Source of the DNA: SYFY01 sp041752315
GTDB lineage: Bacteria; Pseudomonadota; Gammaproteobacteria; Pseudomonadales; Azotimanducaceae
NCBI GenBank assembly: GCA_041752315.1
Contig: JBGSHJ010000021.1
Span: 77,292-141,291 of the forward strand
Length of the DNA stretch: 64,000 nt
Reading direction: 5' to 3'
The notes below the pieces were generated by a model. It did not search any database, was not told where the DNA came from, and saw only the letters and a list, made by a program, of their open reading frames with translations. Position numbers and translations under genes: made by a program. How positions within the stretch are numbered: the stretch's first letter is position 1; each line of letters begins with the position of its first letter. Shown here piece by piece: positions 26,007 to 34,448 of the stretch.

Positions 26007-26555
26007 ATGGCAGGATTTGCGGACATTGACATTCCTCCCGAACTGGCGCGGGCCGTGATCCTTGGAGATCGGGATGCATCCGGCCGCTTGTTTCAGCTCC
26101 TTGCGCCGGCTGTGCTGAGTACGGCGTGGAGAATGCTTGGGAGTCGCCCGGCAGCAGAGGAAGTCCTGCAGGACGTGTTTATCCAGGTCCTCGACCGCGC
26201 ATCCGGCATTGAGCACCCCAGCGCGATTCTGGGTTGGATTCGGACCGTGGCAATCAATCAGTGCCTCATGCGTCTGCGCTCACCATGGGTGCAGCGCAAG
26301 GCAGCGGAAGAGCCTGAGGATGTGGTCGACCACCTGGATGGCGAAGATCGTCTGGGCGGGATTGCGGATATCGAGAAAGTTCTGGCACGCCTGCAACCGG
26401 AAACTCGCCTGGTGATCTGGCTCCACGACGTCGAAGGTTATACACACCGGGAGATCGGCGACCTTATGGGAAAGACGCCAAGTTACTCAAAATCTCAACT
26501 GTCGAGAGGATACGAGTTCCTCCTGACACATTGGCAGGGCCAGAATGGAAAATAA
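26007..26555 (+). CDS. ECF-type RNA polymerase sigma factor
   Basis: This is a 182-residue sigma-70 of extracytoplasmic-function type. Region 2 contains RLFQLLAPAVLSTAWRML and AAEEVLQDVFIQVLDRA; region 4 contains LQPETRLVIWLHDVEGYTH, then REIGDLMGKTPSYSKSQLSR as the helix-turn-helix. It directs RNA polymerase to a small stress regulon. The next gene overlaps by 11 bp and encodes a membrane protein that fits an anti-sigma factor. I could not assign an ECF group by eye. Confidence 0.92.
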   Translation: MAGFADIDIPPELARAVILGDRDASGRLFQLLAPAVLSTAWRMLGSRPAAEEVLQDVFIQVLDRASGIEHPSAILGWIRTVAINQCLMRLRSPWVQRKAAEEPEDVVDHLDGEDRLGGIADIEKVLARLQPETRLVIWLHDVEGYTHREIGDLMGKTPSYSKSQLSRGYEFLLTHWQGQNGK

Positions 26556-27150
26556 ACCGACAATCGCCGAGTTGCTCGCCTTCCGTGACTCAGAGCCGGT
26601 GGCAGCAGAACTGGAGGCGAGAATTGAACGAGATGTCGAAGCACGCGACCGGTTGGCCATTCTGCGCGAAATCAAGGCTGCCCTCGGTGGACTGCCGAAT
26701 GAACTGGGCCCGGATCCGGACCATTGGGAAAAAATTCAGCTTGAACATGAGAGACGATCCTTCCGCCTGCGCGGTTCGCGTCAGTCAGCGTGGCCCATGG
26801 CATTGGTCGCCAGTGCATTGATCATTGCAATGGCGCTGCTGATACGTCCTTCTCTGGAAGACGATGCCACCGATCTGTCGCTTGCCAGGCTGGCAGTGTT
26901 GCAGGATCGTTCACGGGCTCTCGAAGCAGAGCTGATGAGCGCTTCCCGCCACGCAGGAACTCCCAGCGAACAGGCGTTGTTTTTCAGGCTCGCTGATGTG
27001 GACGCGCAACTGTCGGACGTCGACGGCGGCGACTCGCTTTCATTGATCCAGCAAAGAGAACTGTTGTGGCAGCGTCGCGTCGAGCTGATGGAGGCGCTCC
27101 AGGCTGTGCAACGACCGCTCGATCCGAGACCCCAGTACGCGGTCTACTGA
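26545..27150 (+). CDS. Putative membrane-anchored anti-sigma factor
   Basis: This is a 201-residue single-pass protein. A cytoplasmic N-terminal helical region (1-85, starting MENKPTIAELLAFRDSEP) precedes one transmembrane helix (about 88-107, MALVASALIIAMALL). A periplasmic coiled-coil-like region of about 95 residues follows. The topology and its overlap with the sigma gene are the basis for the call. I see no zinc-binding HxxxCxxC motif, so it is not a ZAS-type anti-sigma. The family name is unknown to me. Confidence 0.65.
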   Translation: MENKPTIAELLAFRDSEPVAAELEARIERDVEARDRLAILREIKAALGGLPNELGPDPDHWEKIQLEHERRSFRLRGSRQSAWPMALVASALIIAMALLIRPSLEDDATDLSLARLAVLQDRSRALEAELMSASRHAGTPSEQALFFRLADVDAQLSDVDGGDSLSLIQQRELLWQRRVELMEALQAVQRPLDPRPQYAVY

Positions 27151-27167
27151 AGAGGAGAATTGAGATC

Positions 27168-28127
27168 ATGAATCCAGGACCTTTCCTTCGCGCATTCTGG
27201 AATATTGCAGCAATACTCGCTGCGCTCTGGACTCTGCCTTCCCAAGCGGGTGACAACGACGACCATGCCAAGGCAGATGCGCGCGTGGAAGCGGCAAGGG
27301 AGAAACTCGATGCGGCCGCGGCAGAACTGCGCGCTGCCGTTGTTGAATCCTATTCGCACTCCCAGACCAAGCATGAGAGAGCTTTTCTCGGCATTCTGCT
27401 TGAACACGACGGCGATGAGACCGGCGTTCAGCTTTCGGGTGTAACTCCTGGGGGCGGTGCCGCGGCTGCGGGTCTTGCATCCGGCGATGTCCTGATCCGG
27501 GTTGACGATGTTGATCTGGTGGGCAGGAAGGATCCAGGTCCTGTCCTGCTCAAGGTTGTCCAGACACTCAAACCCGGCGATGTCGTGAATTTGACCTATC
27601 GGCGTGGGGGGATGGAAAAAACCGTCGAAGTAGTTACCACAGGGATGGTTCGGAGTGCGCTGGCGACGATCGAGCCAAAACTGGCGCCATGGGTCGAAGA
27701 AGAGTCATTCAAGTCCATAACGAAGTTCATGCTGGAGCCGGATCCCGGTAGTGCCGTGCTTATCGATGTGGCAGGCGATCTGGCGCAGTACTTCGGAGTG
27801 GAACGCGGCATCCTGATCGTGCACGTCCCAGATCTGCCAGGGGGTTTCAAGGCCGGGGATCTGCTGCTTTCCGTCGAAGAACAAACACCGACCAACGCCA
27901 GCGAAGCACAGACCAATCTCTTCGAGGGCAATGAAACGAGGCAAGTTGTGGTCCGACGTCAGGGTAGACAGACCTCGTTGGTCATCAACCCTTCCGACTA
28001 TCGAGTGGAGGGCCAGAATCGTGTTTATGTCTATCGCTTTGATGACAGGAAGGAAAAGGGTGCACCGGGAACACCAGAAACAGCGCCTGCCGCTATGCGT
28101 CCGGCAAATCAGCGACCGGGTCCATGA
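27168..28127 (+). CDS. Secreted protein with two PDZ-like domains
   Basis: This is a 319-residue protein with a signal peptide (1-26, ending LPSQAG), a short helical segment and a first PDZ domain (about 70-155). The carboxylate-binding loop there reads FLGILLEHDG, and GLASGDVLIRVDDVDL is typical. A second PDZ-like domain lies at about 195-290 (GILIVHVPDLPGGFKAGDLL). There is no Ser protease domain, so it is not DegP/HtrA. AGAGGAG precedes the ATG. Being third in the sigma/anti-sigma operon, it may sense misfolded envelope proteins or guide anti-sigma cleavage; that is inference. The 3' end overlaps the convergent kinase gene by 35 bp. Confidence 0.8.
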   Translation: MNPGPFLRAFWNIAAILAALWTLPSQAGDNDDHAKADARVEAAREKLDAAAAELRAAVVESYSHSQTKHERAFLGILLEHDGDETGVQLSGVTPGGGAAAAGLASGDVLIRVDDVDLVGRKDPGPVLLKVVQTLKPGDVVNLTYRRGGMEKTVEVVTTGMVRSALATIEPKLAPWVEEESFKSITKFMLEPDPGSAVLIDVAGDLAQYFGVERGILIVHVPDLPGGFKAGDLLLSVEEQTPTNASEAQTNLFEGNETRQVVVRRQGRQTSLVINPSDYRVEGQNRVYVYRFDDRKEKGAPGTPETAPAAMRPANQRPGP

Positions 28128-29112
28128 GACACTTGATGGTCGACCTGCCCATGGCTGCGTGCTTCGGGTGATCTGCAAGTCCGGTAGCCAGGAGAGTCGC
28201 GCCGTAGAATGCCGCCCAGCCTCTTGCTCTGCGCATCAAGGAAGTGGCCTCTGAAGGGGTCAGTGGAAAGCGGATCATGGCCAGGTATTGCGCAATGGCA
28301 TCGTTACGCATCGGCGAGTCCTGAATCAACATCCAAAAACTGCCAAGATCGCTTGCCGGATCACCGGTAGTGACATCCCCCCAGTCGATCACGGCGGACA
28401 ACGAGCCGGCATTGCAAAGCACATTCCGGGCGTGTGGATCTCCGTGAATCCAGACCCGAAGGGGAGAGGGTGGTTGGGACAATGCGAGTTGCCAGATGTC
28501 GCTGATCTGATCTGGTATCGGTTCGCCCAAACGTTCGAGTTCCTGGACTCTGTCCGCCATGCTTGTCTGGCGGACGTTGATGTCCACTCCACGATACGGA
28601 TTTGTCGGAGCGGTGGGATCTGCACCTGAATGATACGGTCGATGAAGGTTTGCCATGAAGGCAGCCCAGGCAGACACGCCTTGCCTGGCCAGTGGTTGCC
28701 TGCTCACCGTTTCCCCCTGGAAAAAGGGAATCACGCTCCAATGCCAGGGAAACTGCGGACCAGGCTGACCGCAGATCACCGGCACCGGAATGGGAATGTT
28801 GAGTCGCGATTGCAGGAACGGCAGGATCAGCTGCTCGTTGCGGAGCAGGATGTCCGCTGATTGCCGACGTGGGATCCGAACCAGGTGACTGCCACCCAAA
28901 CGGAACATCCTGTTATCCCAGCCCTCGTCGAAAGGCTCGATGGATAATTTCGACCAGGCAACTGCCTGAGTCTCGAGCAATCGATGTACCAGTGCTGTGT
29001 CCACGGGGATTTCCGCAGTCGGTGAGCCGACGGGAGCCAGCCGGACTTCTGGCTGCCCTGTTGCACCGGCGCGTTCAGGACGATCGCTCAAGCCCGCCGG
29101 GCTCCTAGTCAT
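28093..29112 (-). CDS. Aminoglycoside phosphotransferase (APH)-family kinase
   Basis: This is a 339-residue protein-kinase-like fold. The nucleotide-loop region contains GWDNRMFRLG and LVRIPRR. The catalytic loop is WIHGDPHARNVLC and the Mg-binding segment is AVIDWGDVTTGDPASDLG. Substrate is unknown; many chromosomal members act on small hydroxylated metabolites rather than drugs. ATG 29112 is chosen because AAGGA lies just upstream, and it overlaps the stop of the ABC-F gene. Expressed with the ABC-F protein, but a joint resistance role is not shown. Confidence 0.86.
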   Translation of the reverse strand: MTRSPAGLSDRPERAGATGQPEVRLAPVGSPTAEIPVDTALVHRLLETQAVAWSKLSIEPFDEGWDNRMFRLGGSHLVRIPRRQSADILLRNEQLILPFLQSRLNIPIPVPVICGQPGPQFPWHWSVIPFFQGETVSRQPLARQGVSAWAAFMANLHRPYHSGADPTAPTNPYRGVDINVRQTSMADRVQELERLGEPIPDQISDIWQLALSQPPSPLRVWIHGDPHARNVLCNAGSLSAVIDWGDVTTGDPASDLGSFWMLIQDSPMRNDAIAQYLAMIRFPLTPSEATSLMRRARGWAAFYGATLLATGLADHPKHAAMGRSTIKCLMDPVADLPDA

Positions 29113-30994
29113 TGGTCCTTTCCAGGGCTTCCGCCGCGAGCAACCACTCGCGTTCGATTCCTTCAAGCTGCGTGCGGGTTTTAGCCGCTTCTCGGAGCAA
29201 CGCGTTCATCTCTTCAGCCGACAAGCCGTGGTAAATTTCAGGATCGGCCAGCCGTGTCTCGACGGCAGCGAGGCCCGCGGCCCTGGTTTCCATCTCCTTT
29301 TCCAGCGACTTCACGCGCTTGCGCAACTCCGATTGCTGGAGTCGGCTGGAAGCGCGTTGCTGCCTTTCCAGCTTCTTCGACGCTCCTGACGGAACCTCGG
29401 ACAGGTTCCCTGGTGTGGCTGTTTCTTCTTTTTGCAGAGTCAGGTAGTCATCCAGATTTCCTGAGAGACGGTCGATCGTCCCTGCTCTGAGTACCCACAA
29501 CTCGTCGCAGACCGCCTCGATCATGTGCCGGTCATGGGACACCACAACCAGTGCACCTTCGTAGTTTTGCAGCGCCAAAGCGAGGGCATCCCGCATGTCG
29601 ATGTCAAGATGGTTGGTAGGTTCGTCGAGCACCAGGATGGCTGGTTTTTCATGCGCGATCATTGCCAGTACGAGTCGTGCTTTTTCACCTCCTGACAGGG
29701 TCGAGATCGGACGCTCCACCATCTTGCCGTCGAACCCCCAGCCGCCGAGCAGATTCCGAATGGCCTGTTCGCTCAGCGAGGGACTGTGTCGATGAATTTG
29801 TTTCAGAGGTGCAAGCGCGCCGTCGAGTACTTCCATCTGGTGCTGCGAGAAATAGCCGGTACTTGCATGCTCTCCGCGGGTCAATTCGCCGCTGCGGACT
29901 TCCAGGTCGCCCACCAGACATCTCAGCAGCGTGGTCTTGCCGGCACCGTTGGCGCCAAGAACACCGATTCGATCCCCTGGCAAAATCGATTGGGAGACAT
30001 TCGAGAGGATGGTTTGCTGTTCATACCCCATCGCCACATCTCGCAGATGGAGCAAAGGATTGGACATCTTTGCCGGATTGGCAAAGTTCACCCGGTAAGG
30101 GCTGTCTGCTCGTGCTGGTGCCACTTCCAGCAATTTTTCCAATGTTCGAATGCGACTTTGAACCTGGCGTGCCTTGCTTGCCTTGGCTCGAAACCGCTCC
30201 ACGAATTTGGAAATGTGCGCGATTTCTGCATCGCGCTTTTCCGAGAAGCGGGTTTCGCGCAGGGCTTCTTCCGCCCGCGCACGTTCGAATTGTGAATAGC
30301 CGCCTCGGTACACACGGGCCGTACCCTGAAGTATGTGCAGTGTGTGCGAACAAACCCGATCAAGAAATTGCCGGTCATGTGCAATCACCAGCAACGTCCC
30401 CTGGAAACGGCCGAGAAACTGCTCAAGCCAGATCGTGGCCTCAAGATCCAGGTGATTGGTGGGCTCATCGAGCAGCAGGAGTTCGGCCGGACACATCAGC
30501 GCCTGGGCCAGTCCGAGACGGATTCGCCAGCCTCCGGAAAACGTGTTGAAAGGACGTGTGAAATCGATCGCGTCAAAGCCCAGGCCGTGGAGGATCGCGG
30601 CCGCGTTGGCTTCGGCCTCGTGTCCACCGAGATCCTGAAAAGCTGCATGCAATGACGCCAGGCGTGTGCCGTCTGGAGCGTGCTGTGCGTTGAGCTCTGC
30701 CAGTTGCTTTTCCACCTGACGCAGTTCGCGGTGGCCATCGATGACAAACTCGAGAGCTGGACGGTCGGTCTCGTCTATCTCCTGACGAAGCTGGGAAATT
30801 CGCCATTTGGCGGGATAGTCGAGGTCACCGATCTCGGGCTCCAGGCCAAAGCCGAAAAACCGGAACAGTGTCGACTTCCCAACTCCGTTGCGTCCGACCA
30901 CCCCAACTTTCTGTCCAGCATGGATCACAAACGACATCGCTTCGAAAATAGTCGTTTCGCCACGTTTGAAGGTGATGTTTGATGCTGTGATCAT
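29105..30994 (-). CDS. ABC-F family ATPase, YheS-like
   Basis: This is a 629-residue soluble tandem ATPase. The first Walker A is GRNGVGKSTL with signature FSGGWRIRLGLAQAL; the second is GANGAGKTTLL with LSGGEKARLVLA. Between them is the ABC-F linker with charged helices (KFVERFRAKASKARQVQSR), and a coiled-coil C-terminal domain (about 540-629) follows. Such proteins bind the ribosomal E site and affect translation. Length and order match E. coli YheS (637 residues) rather than EttA or Uup. Confidence 0.92.
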   Translation of the reverse strand: MITASNITFKRGETTIFEAMSFVIHAGQKVGVVGRNGVGKSTLFRFFGFGLEPEIGDLDYPAKWRISQLRQEIDETDRPALEFVIDGHRELRQVEKQLAELNAQHAPDGTRLASLHAAFQDLGGHEAEANAAAILHGLGFDAIDFTRPFNTFSGGWRIRLGLAQALMCPAELLLLDEPTNHLDLEATIWLEQFLGRFQGTLLVIAHDRQFLDRVCSHTLHILQGTARVYRGGYSQFERARAEEALRETRFSEKRDAEIAHISKFVERFRAKASKARQVQSRIRTLEKLLEVAPARADSPYRVNFANPAKMSNPLLHLRDVAMGYEQQTILSNVSQSILPGDRIGVLGANGAGKTTLLRCLVGDLEVRSGELTRGEHASTGYFSQHQMEVLDGALAPLKQIHRHSPSLSEQAIRNLLGGWGFDGKMVERPISTLSGGEKARLVLAMIAHEKPAILVLDEPTNHLDIDMRDALALALQNYEGALVVVSHDRHMIEAVCDELWVLRAGTIDRLSGNLDDYLTLQKEETATPGNLSEVPSGASKKLERQQRASSRLQQSELRKRVKSLEKEMETRAAGLAAVETRLADPEIYHGLSAEEMNALLREAAKTRTQLEGIEREWLLAAEALERTND

Positions 30995-31044
30995 GGTTTG
31001 AATGGTCCGCCGCTTGTTTCCGGCGGCGGCTCAACGAAGGCTTT

Positions 31045-31830
31045 TCAGGCTTGAGCGGACGTCGAAGGGTCGGGCCGCCTGGATGCCGCGAGGGGCATGG
31101 ATCTGATGGCGTCCGAAATGCGAGTTTCTCCCAAAGGCTGGGTCTCGATCCAGTGTACTAGAGACTTCCATTCGGCGTACTCCCGCCTTGCACCGCGAGA
31201 GTCTGCAAGCTCTGCAATGCCGCGTCCTTTTTCCATCGCCTCATGGTAAGCCGGTGTATCCCGAAATGTTGCCACACTGGGAACGTCAAGACATTCAAGG
31301 AAGTGCTGCAACTTGAGAGCTGTTTCGGACTTGAGCTGGACCCGATTCGCGATAACGCCAACCGGTCGGGGAGCGGCTCGAAAGATGCGATGAGTCAGCA
31401 GTTCGGCAAGGAATCTGCCCCCAGCCCTGATGTCGATAGGCGAAGCCAGGATCGGTACAAGGATGATGTCGGATTGCTTCAGAAGCGATTCCAGATCCCG
31501 GTCGCGGGAGTTCGAATGTGCATCGACAATAACGACATCGGTATCAAAAGGAATGCGATAGGCAAACGATTGCGTCTGATACATGCCGGCTTTTTGATGT
31601 GCTTGAATGACGTGTATGGCCGGCAGATCCGGACCACGCTGCTCCGCCCAGAAACTGCTGCTTGCCTGCGGATCGTGGTCGATGAGAACAACTTTTTGCG
31701 GGGACTGGCTGCCTTCAGCGGACATGACGGAACGTCTCGCCATCATGGCGGCGAGATTGGTCGCGACAGTCGTCTTGCCGCAACCACCCTTGCCATTCAC
31801 GACAAGAATGCGACGCGGTGTGTCCGCCAT
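31045..31830 (-). CDS. Orphan ParA/MinD-family ATPase
   Basis: This is a 261-residue deviant Walker ATPase. The P-loop is NGKGGCGKTTVATN, with both the signature Lys and the usual Lys-Thr. Switch I is LIDHDPQASSSFW and switch II is VIVDAHSNSRD. There is no N-terminal HTH, so it is a small type Ib-like ParA. No parB-like gene is beside it. The 5' region has a stem-loop and two 31-bp tandem palindromic repeats, which could be its operator or partition site. It may position a cargo such as a chemoreceptor cluster or carboxysome-like body, or act only in DNA segregation; nothing here decides. Confidence 0.85.
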   Translation of the reverse strand: MADTPRRILVVNGKGGCGKTTVATNLAAMMARRSVMSAEGSQSPQKVVLIDHDPQASSSFWAEQRGPDLPAIHVIQAHQKAGMYQTQSFAYRIPFDTDVVIVDAHSNSRDRDLESLLKQSDIILVPILASPIDIRAGGRFLAELLTHRIFRAAPRPVGVIANRVQLKSETALKLQHFLECLDVPSVATFRDTPAYHEAMEKGRGIAELADSRGARREYAEWKSLVHWIETQPLGETRISDAIRSMPLAASRRPDPSTSAQA

Positions 31831-31851
31831 AGCGTCTGTGTCCTTTTCATC

Positions 31852-31880
31852 CAGATCGGGGACTGGGACTCCCGGATCTG
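31852..31880 (-). promoter_or_regulatory. Stem-loop in the ParA leader
   Basis: CAGATC (31852-31857) pairs with GATCTG (31875-31880), followed inward by one mismatch and a GGG/CCC pairing. It ends 22 bases upstream of the ParA start codon, where it could affect translation or be an operator. Confidence 0.4.
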
Positions 31881-31962
31881 AACACTTCCCCCGAAAAACT
31901 CGGCCTTGTCCGGTGCATCACCGGATTCCAACCACCGTCCCGAGTTTCGATCCCCTGACTTC

Positions 31963-32024
31963 CATGCCTCGGTAGTTTTGTAACTACCCCTGCCATGCCT
32001 CGGTAGTTTTGTAACTACCCCTGC
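31963..32024. repeat. Two exact tandem 31-bp repeats, each with an 18-bp palindrome
   Basis: Copies run 31963-31993 and 31994-32024 with no mismatch. Each holds ggtagttttgtaactacc, whose 7-base arms GGTAGTT/AACTACC flank TTGT (31971-31988 and 32002-32019). The 31-bp period is about three helical turns, so both palindromes face the same side of the DNA. They lie 133-194 bp upstream of the ParA ATG. Confidence 0.85.
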
Positions 32025-32095
32025 TTAGTACTTGTAATCCTTGATATATGCAGCGTTGGGTCTGCTCGGGCAACGGGACTATAGCACCGCAAAAT

Positions 32096-32114
32096 GTTGG
32101 CCATCTAGGCCAAC
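32096..32114 (-). terminator. Inverted repeat, possible terminator after rsd
   Basis: GTTGGCC and GGCCAAC (7 bp) flank ATCTA. On the minus strand it is followed by ATTTTG, so a weak intrinsic terminator about 230 bases after rsd is possible. Confidence 0.35.
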
Positions 32115-32340
32115 GTACTTATTTCCGGCTTGATTCTGCAAAAGTGTGATAGGTGACCCCTTTGGCGGGGGCATCAAGTGAGTAATGTTGCCTGATTCTG
32201 CTTGATACCTGAAACCCCCCTACTGGCCACATGAAGTCGGCAATGCAAAGCGCCCGTTCCTGTCATCTTGTACCTCGCCTGCGCAGATCAAATGCGATTT
32301 TCGGACGCCGTGAAGTGATTAGCCGGGTCAGCGTCGATGT

Positions 32341-32775
32341 TCAGGCGATCGCTGCATGTCGCGGCAGAGCGTTCGACGTCCGTTTTTCCTGGTTCCTGCG
32401 ACTTGCTCGCTGAATGATCGCGTCTTCGACGTCCATGCGCGTATCGAGTACATACGCAAGTTCTTCGAGACGAAGACGAAAGTCCGCCAGATTCAGGGGG
32501 TTGCCGTTGCCAAATTGATCGCTGAACGCAAGCGATTGCCTGGTGGTGGCTTCGAATGCGGCAATTTCATCCAGGGAGGGCTCGTAGCGCTCGAGAATCT
32601 GAAAATGTCCGGTCGAAAGGTAGTCGATCAGTGAATCGCAGAAGCGGGTATTGACCGCTTCTGCGAGATCCGGCGTATTTGCGTCGATCGCGTGACCGAG
32701 TTTAAGCAGATAGCTGAGCAACCGCTTGCGGCTGGTGTAGAAACGGTCGTTGAATTTGTCGTTGGTTGCTGTCAT
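32341..32775 (-). CDS. rsd: Rsd/AlgQ family anti-sigma70 regulator
   Basis: This is a 144-residue helical protein. The conserved core FCDSLIDYLSTGHFQILERY matches Rsd and AlgQ, shortened here as CDSLIDYLSTGHF. Rsd binds region 4 of the housekeeping sigma factor in stationary phase, and AlgQ influences alginate in pseudomonads. GGAG sits just upstream of the ATG. The neighbour is dsbB, the same order as dsbH-algQ in Pseudomonas, but it is separated here from the algZR-hem block. Confidence 0.88.
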   Translation of the reverse strand: MTATNDKFNDRFYTSRKRLLSYLLKLGHAIDANTPDLAEAVNTRFCDSLIDYLSTGHFQILERYEPSLDEIAAFEATTRQSLAFSDQFGNGNPLNLADFRLRLEELAYVLDTRMDVEDAIIQRASRRNQEKRTSNALPRHAAIA

Positions 32776-32876
32776 GGCTCCCCGCTCCGATTGAATTTCC
32801 TTGTAAACATAGCTGTGGTTTGAATTCCCGCCAGTCAGGAAAACGAACGAGGGTGACGAAGGAACGCAGGTTTGGG

Positions 32877-33368
32877 TCAGGTTGCTCGTCCAGACAATGC
32901 CCTCGCACAGATGACGAGAAGGAGGACAAAACCTGCAAGTGCGCCTGCAGGAATCAGGACGTCGATGATCGAATCAACTTTTGCACATTCTCCAGTGCCA
33001 CGAGTCATTGCGGACAGAACGTCGGCAAGGGGGAAATTGCTGAACATGTAGCCGAGGTCCGGACCGCATGAAGGGGCTTCACTGGCCGGCAGAGTCTGCA
33101 GGTACAGGTGGCGGATCGAGAACCCACCGCCGATTGCTGCAGAAACCGTTCCAGCGAGTGCATAGATTCCCAGGCTGCGCCCGTGTGTCAGAGCGGCGAC
33201 CGCTGCAGCGCCAACAAAGATCATCCACACGCGCTGCATCAGGCACAGCGGACATGGCACCAACCCGAGCAGATGCTCCATGACCAGAGCGCTCGCCAGC
33301 ATCGAGCCAGTCAGTGCAACTGCTAGCCATTCCCATTGCCATTCGACGAGTGTCTTGTACTGCATCAT
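32877..33368 (-). CDS. dsbB: Disulfide bond formation protein B
   Basis: This is a 163-residue four-helix inner-membrane protein. The first redox pair CPLC lies near residues 39-42 at the start of the first periplasmic loop. The second pair is the Cys in EAPSCGPDLG and in GTGECAK. It re-oxidises DsbA and passes electrons to ubiquinone. The ATG at 33368 overlaps the stop of the quinone oxidoreductase gene (ATGA); the next ATG at 33365 has the better SD spacing and would only drop one Met. Confidence 0.9.
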   Translation of the reverse strand: MMQYKTLVEWQWEWLAVALTGSMLASALVMEHLLGLVPCPLCLMQRVWMIFVGAAAVAALTHGRSLGIYALAGTVSAAIGGGFSIRHLYLQTLPASEAPSCGPDLGYMFSNFPLADVLSAMTRGTGECAKVDSIIDVLIPAGALAGFVLLLVICARALSGRAT

Positions 33369-34351
33369 GATTCCTTCATACACAGTACGACCTTGCCGAC
33401 GGCGCGTCTTTCCATCAGGCAGCGCATGGCCGTCGCGCAGTCGTTCATTGCAAACGTTGCACCAACCTTCGCCTGCAGTTTTCCGCTACCGTACAGAGAC
33501 AGGATTTCCTGCATGTTTTGCGCGGAGCCTGCAGGATCGCGGGCAGTCCAGGCGCCGTAAAATACACCGATCACCTGGCAACTCTTGAGCAGTACCAGAT
33601 TGGTAGGCAGTCTGGGAATGGCTCCATCGGCGAATCCAATGACGAGCACGCGGCCGTACCAGGCGATCGAACGCATGCAGTCGTCGAACAATGCTCCACC
33701 AACAGGATCGTAAATTACGTCAACTCCTTTGCCACCAGTCAGTGTCTTGACCTTGTCCTTCAGCTTGCCGTCGGAGTAGTTGATCAAGTGGTGGGCACCA
33801 GCGCTGGCTGCGAGCGCCAGCTTTTCTTCGGAACTGGCGGCCGCGATCACTGTTGCGCCCATCGCACAACCAAGCTCGACTGCGGCGATACCGACCCCCC
33901 CACCCGCACCGGTCACCAGCAAGGTCTCGCCCGACTGCAGTGCGGCCCGCTGCTTGAGCGCGTAGTAGGATGTGCCGTACGTTGTGCTGATCCCCGAAGC
34001 GGTGACGAAGTCCATGGCTTCCGGGATGCGGCGCATCGTACCGGCATTCGCGACAGCTCGCTCGGCGAAGCCTCCATATCCCACGCCGCCAAAAACCCTA
34101 TCCCCGACCTGCCAATTGGCAACCGATGCTCCAACGCCGGCAACGACACCGGCTATTTCTGAGCCCGGAGTGAATGGCAATGGGGGCTGGCTCTGGTATT
34201 TCCCCTGGATCATCAGAACGTCAGGGAAGTTCAGCGCGCTGGCGTGTACATCGATCAGCACCTGGCCCACTCCGGGCACCGGTTCTGGTACTTCCGACAG
34301 CAGGAGTTCTTCCGGCATTCCGTGGTGGGTACAAAGCACTGCTTTCATCAT
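33365..34351 (-). CDS. NAD(P)H:quinone oxidoreductase-like zinc-independent MDR protein
   Basis: This is a 328-residue medium-chain dehydrogenase/reductase. The N-terminal catalytic domain has ALNFPDVLMIQGKYQ and PGSEIAGVV; the Rossmann domain has VTGAGGGVGIAAVELG. There are no structural zinc Cys residues. Members reduce quinones or enoyl thioesters using NADPH. Its stop overlaps the start of dsbB. Confidence 0.88.
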   Translation of the reverse strand: MMKAVLCTHHGMPEELLLSEVPEPVPGVGQVLIDVHASALNFPDVLMIQGKYQSQPPLPFTPGSEIAGVVAGVGASVANWQVGDRVFGGVGYGGFAERAVANAGTMRRIPEAMDFVTASGISTTYGTSYYALKQRAALQSGETLLVTGAGGGVGIAAVELGCAMGATVIAAASSEEKLALAASAGAHHLINYSDGKLKDKVKTLTGGKGVDVIYDPVGGALFDDCMRSIAWYGRVLVIGFADGAIPRLPTNLVLLKSCQVIGVFYGAWTARDPAGSAQNMQEILSLYGSGKLQAKVGATFAMNDCATAMRCLMERRAVGKVVLCMKES

Positions 34352-34448
34352 TGAGCCAAGAGTTTGATTGAGTTGCTGAAGGTTACTGGCAGCCCGACGG
34401 GCGTCAACTATGCTTGGTCAACAGCCCACCCGATGAGTTGATTGAGCA

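Larger units (their letters stand above)
31831..32340. other. 510-bp non-coding region upstream of the ParA gene
   Basis: This region lies between rsd and the ParA gene, both on the minus strand. It contains a stem-loop in the ParA leader (31852-31880), two tandem 31-bp repeats (31963-32024) and an inverted repeat (32096-32114). It also has related TTGATTCTGC/CTGATTCTGC words near 32130 and 32193. No reading frame looks like a gene. Confidence 0.65.

Noticed and set aside
25705..26079. 124-residue minus-strand frame overlapping the start of the ECF sigma gene
   Set aside because: It runs antisense through the sigma gene start and both operator sites, and has no family features.
31963..32024. 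Tandem repeats considered as a CRISPR or phage attachment site
   Set aside because: The two units are directly adjacent with no spacer, and there is no integrase, cas gene or tRNA nearby.
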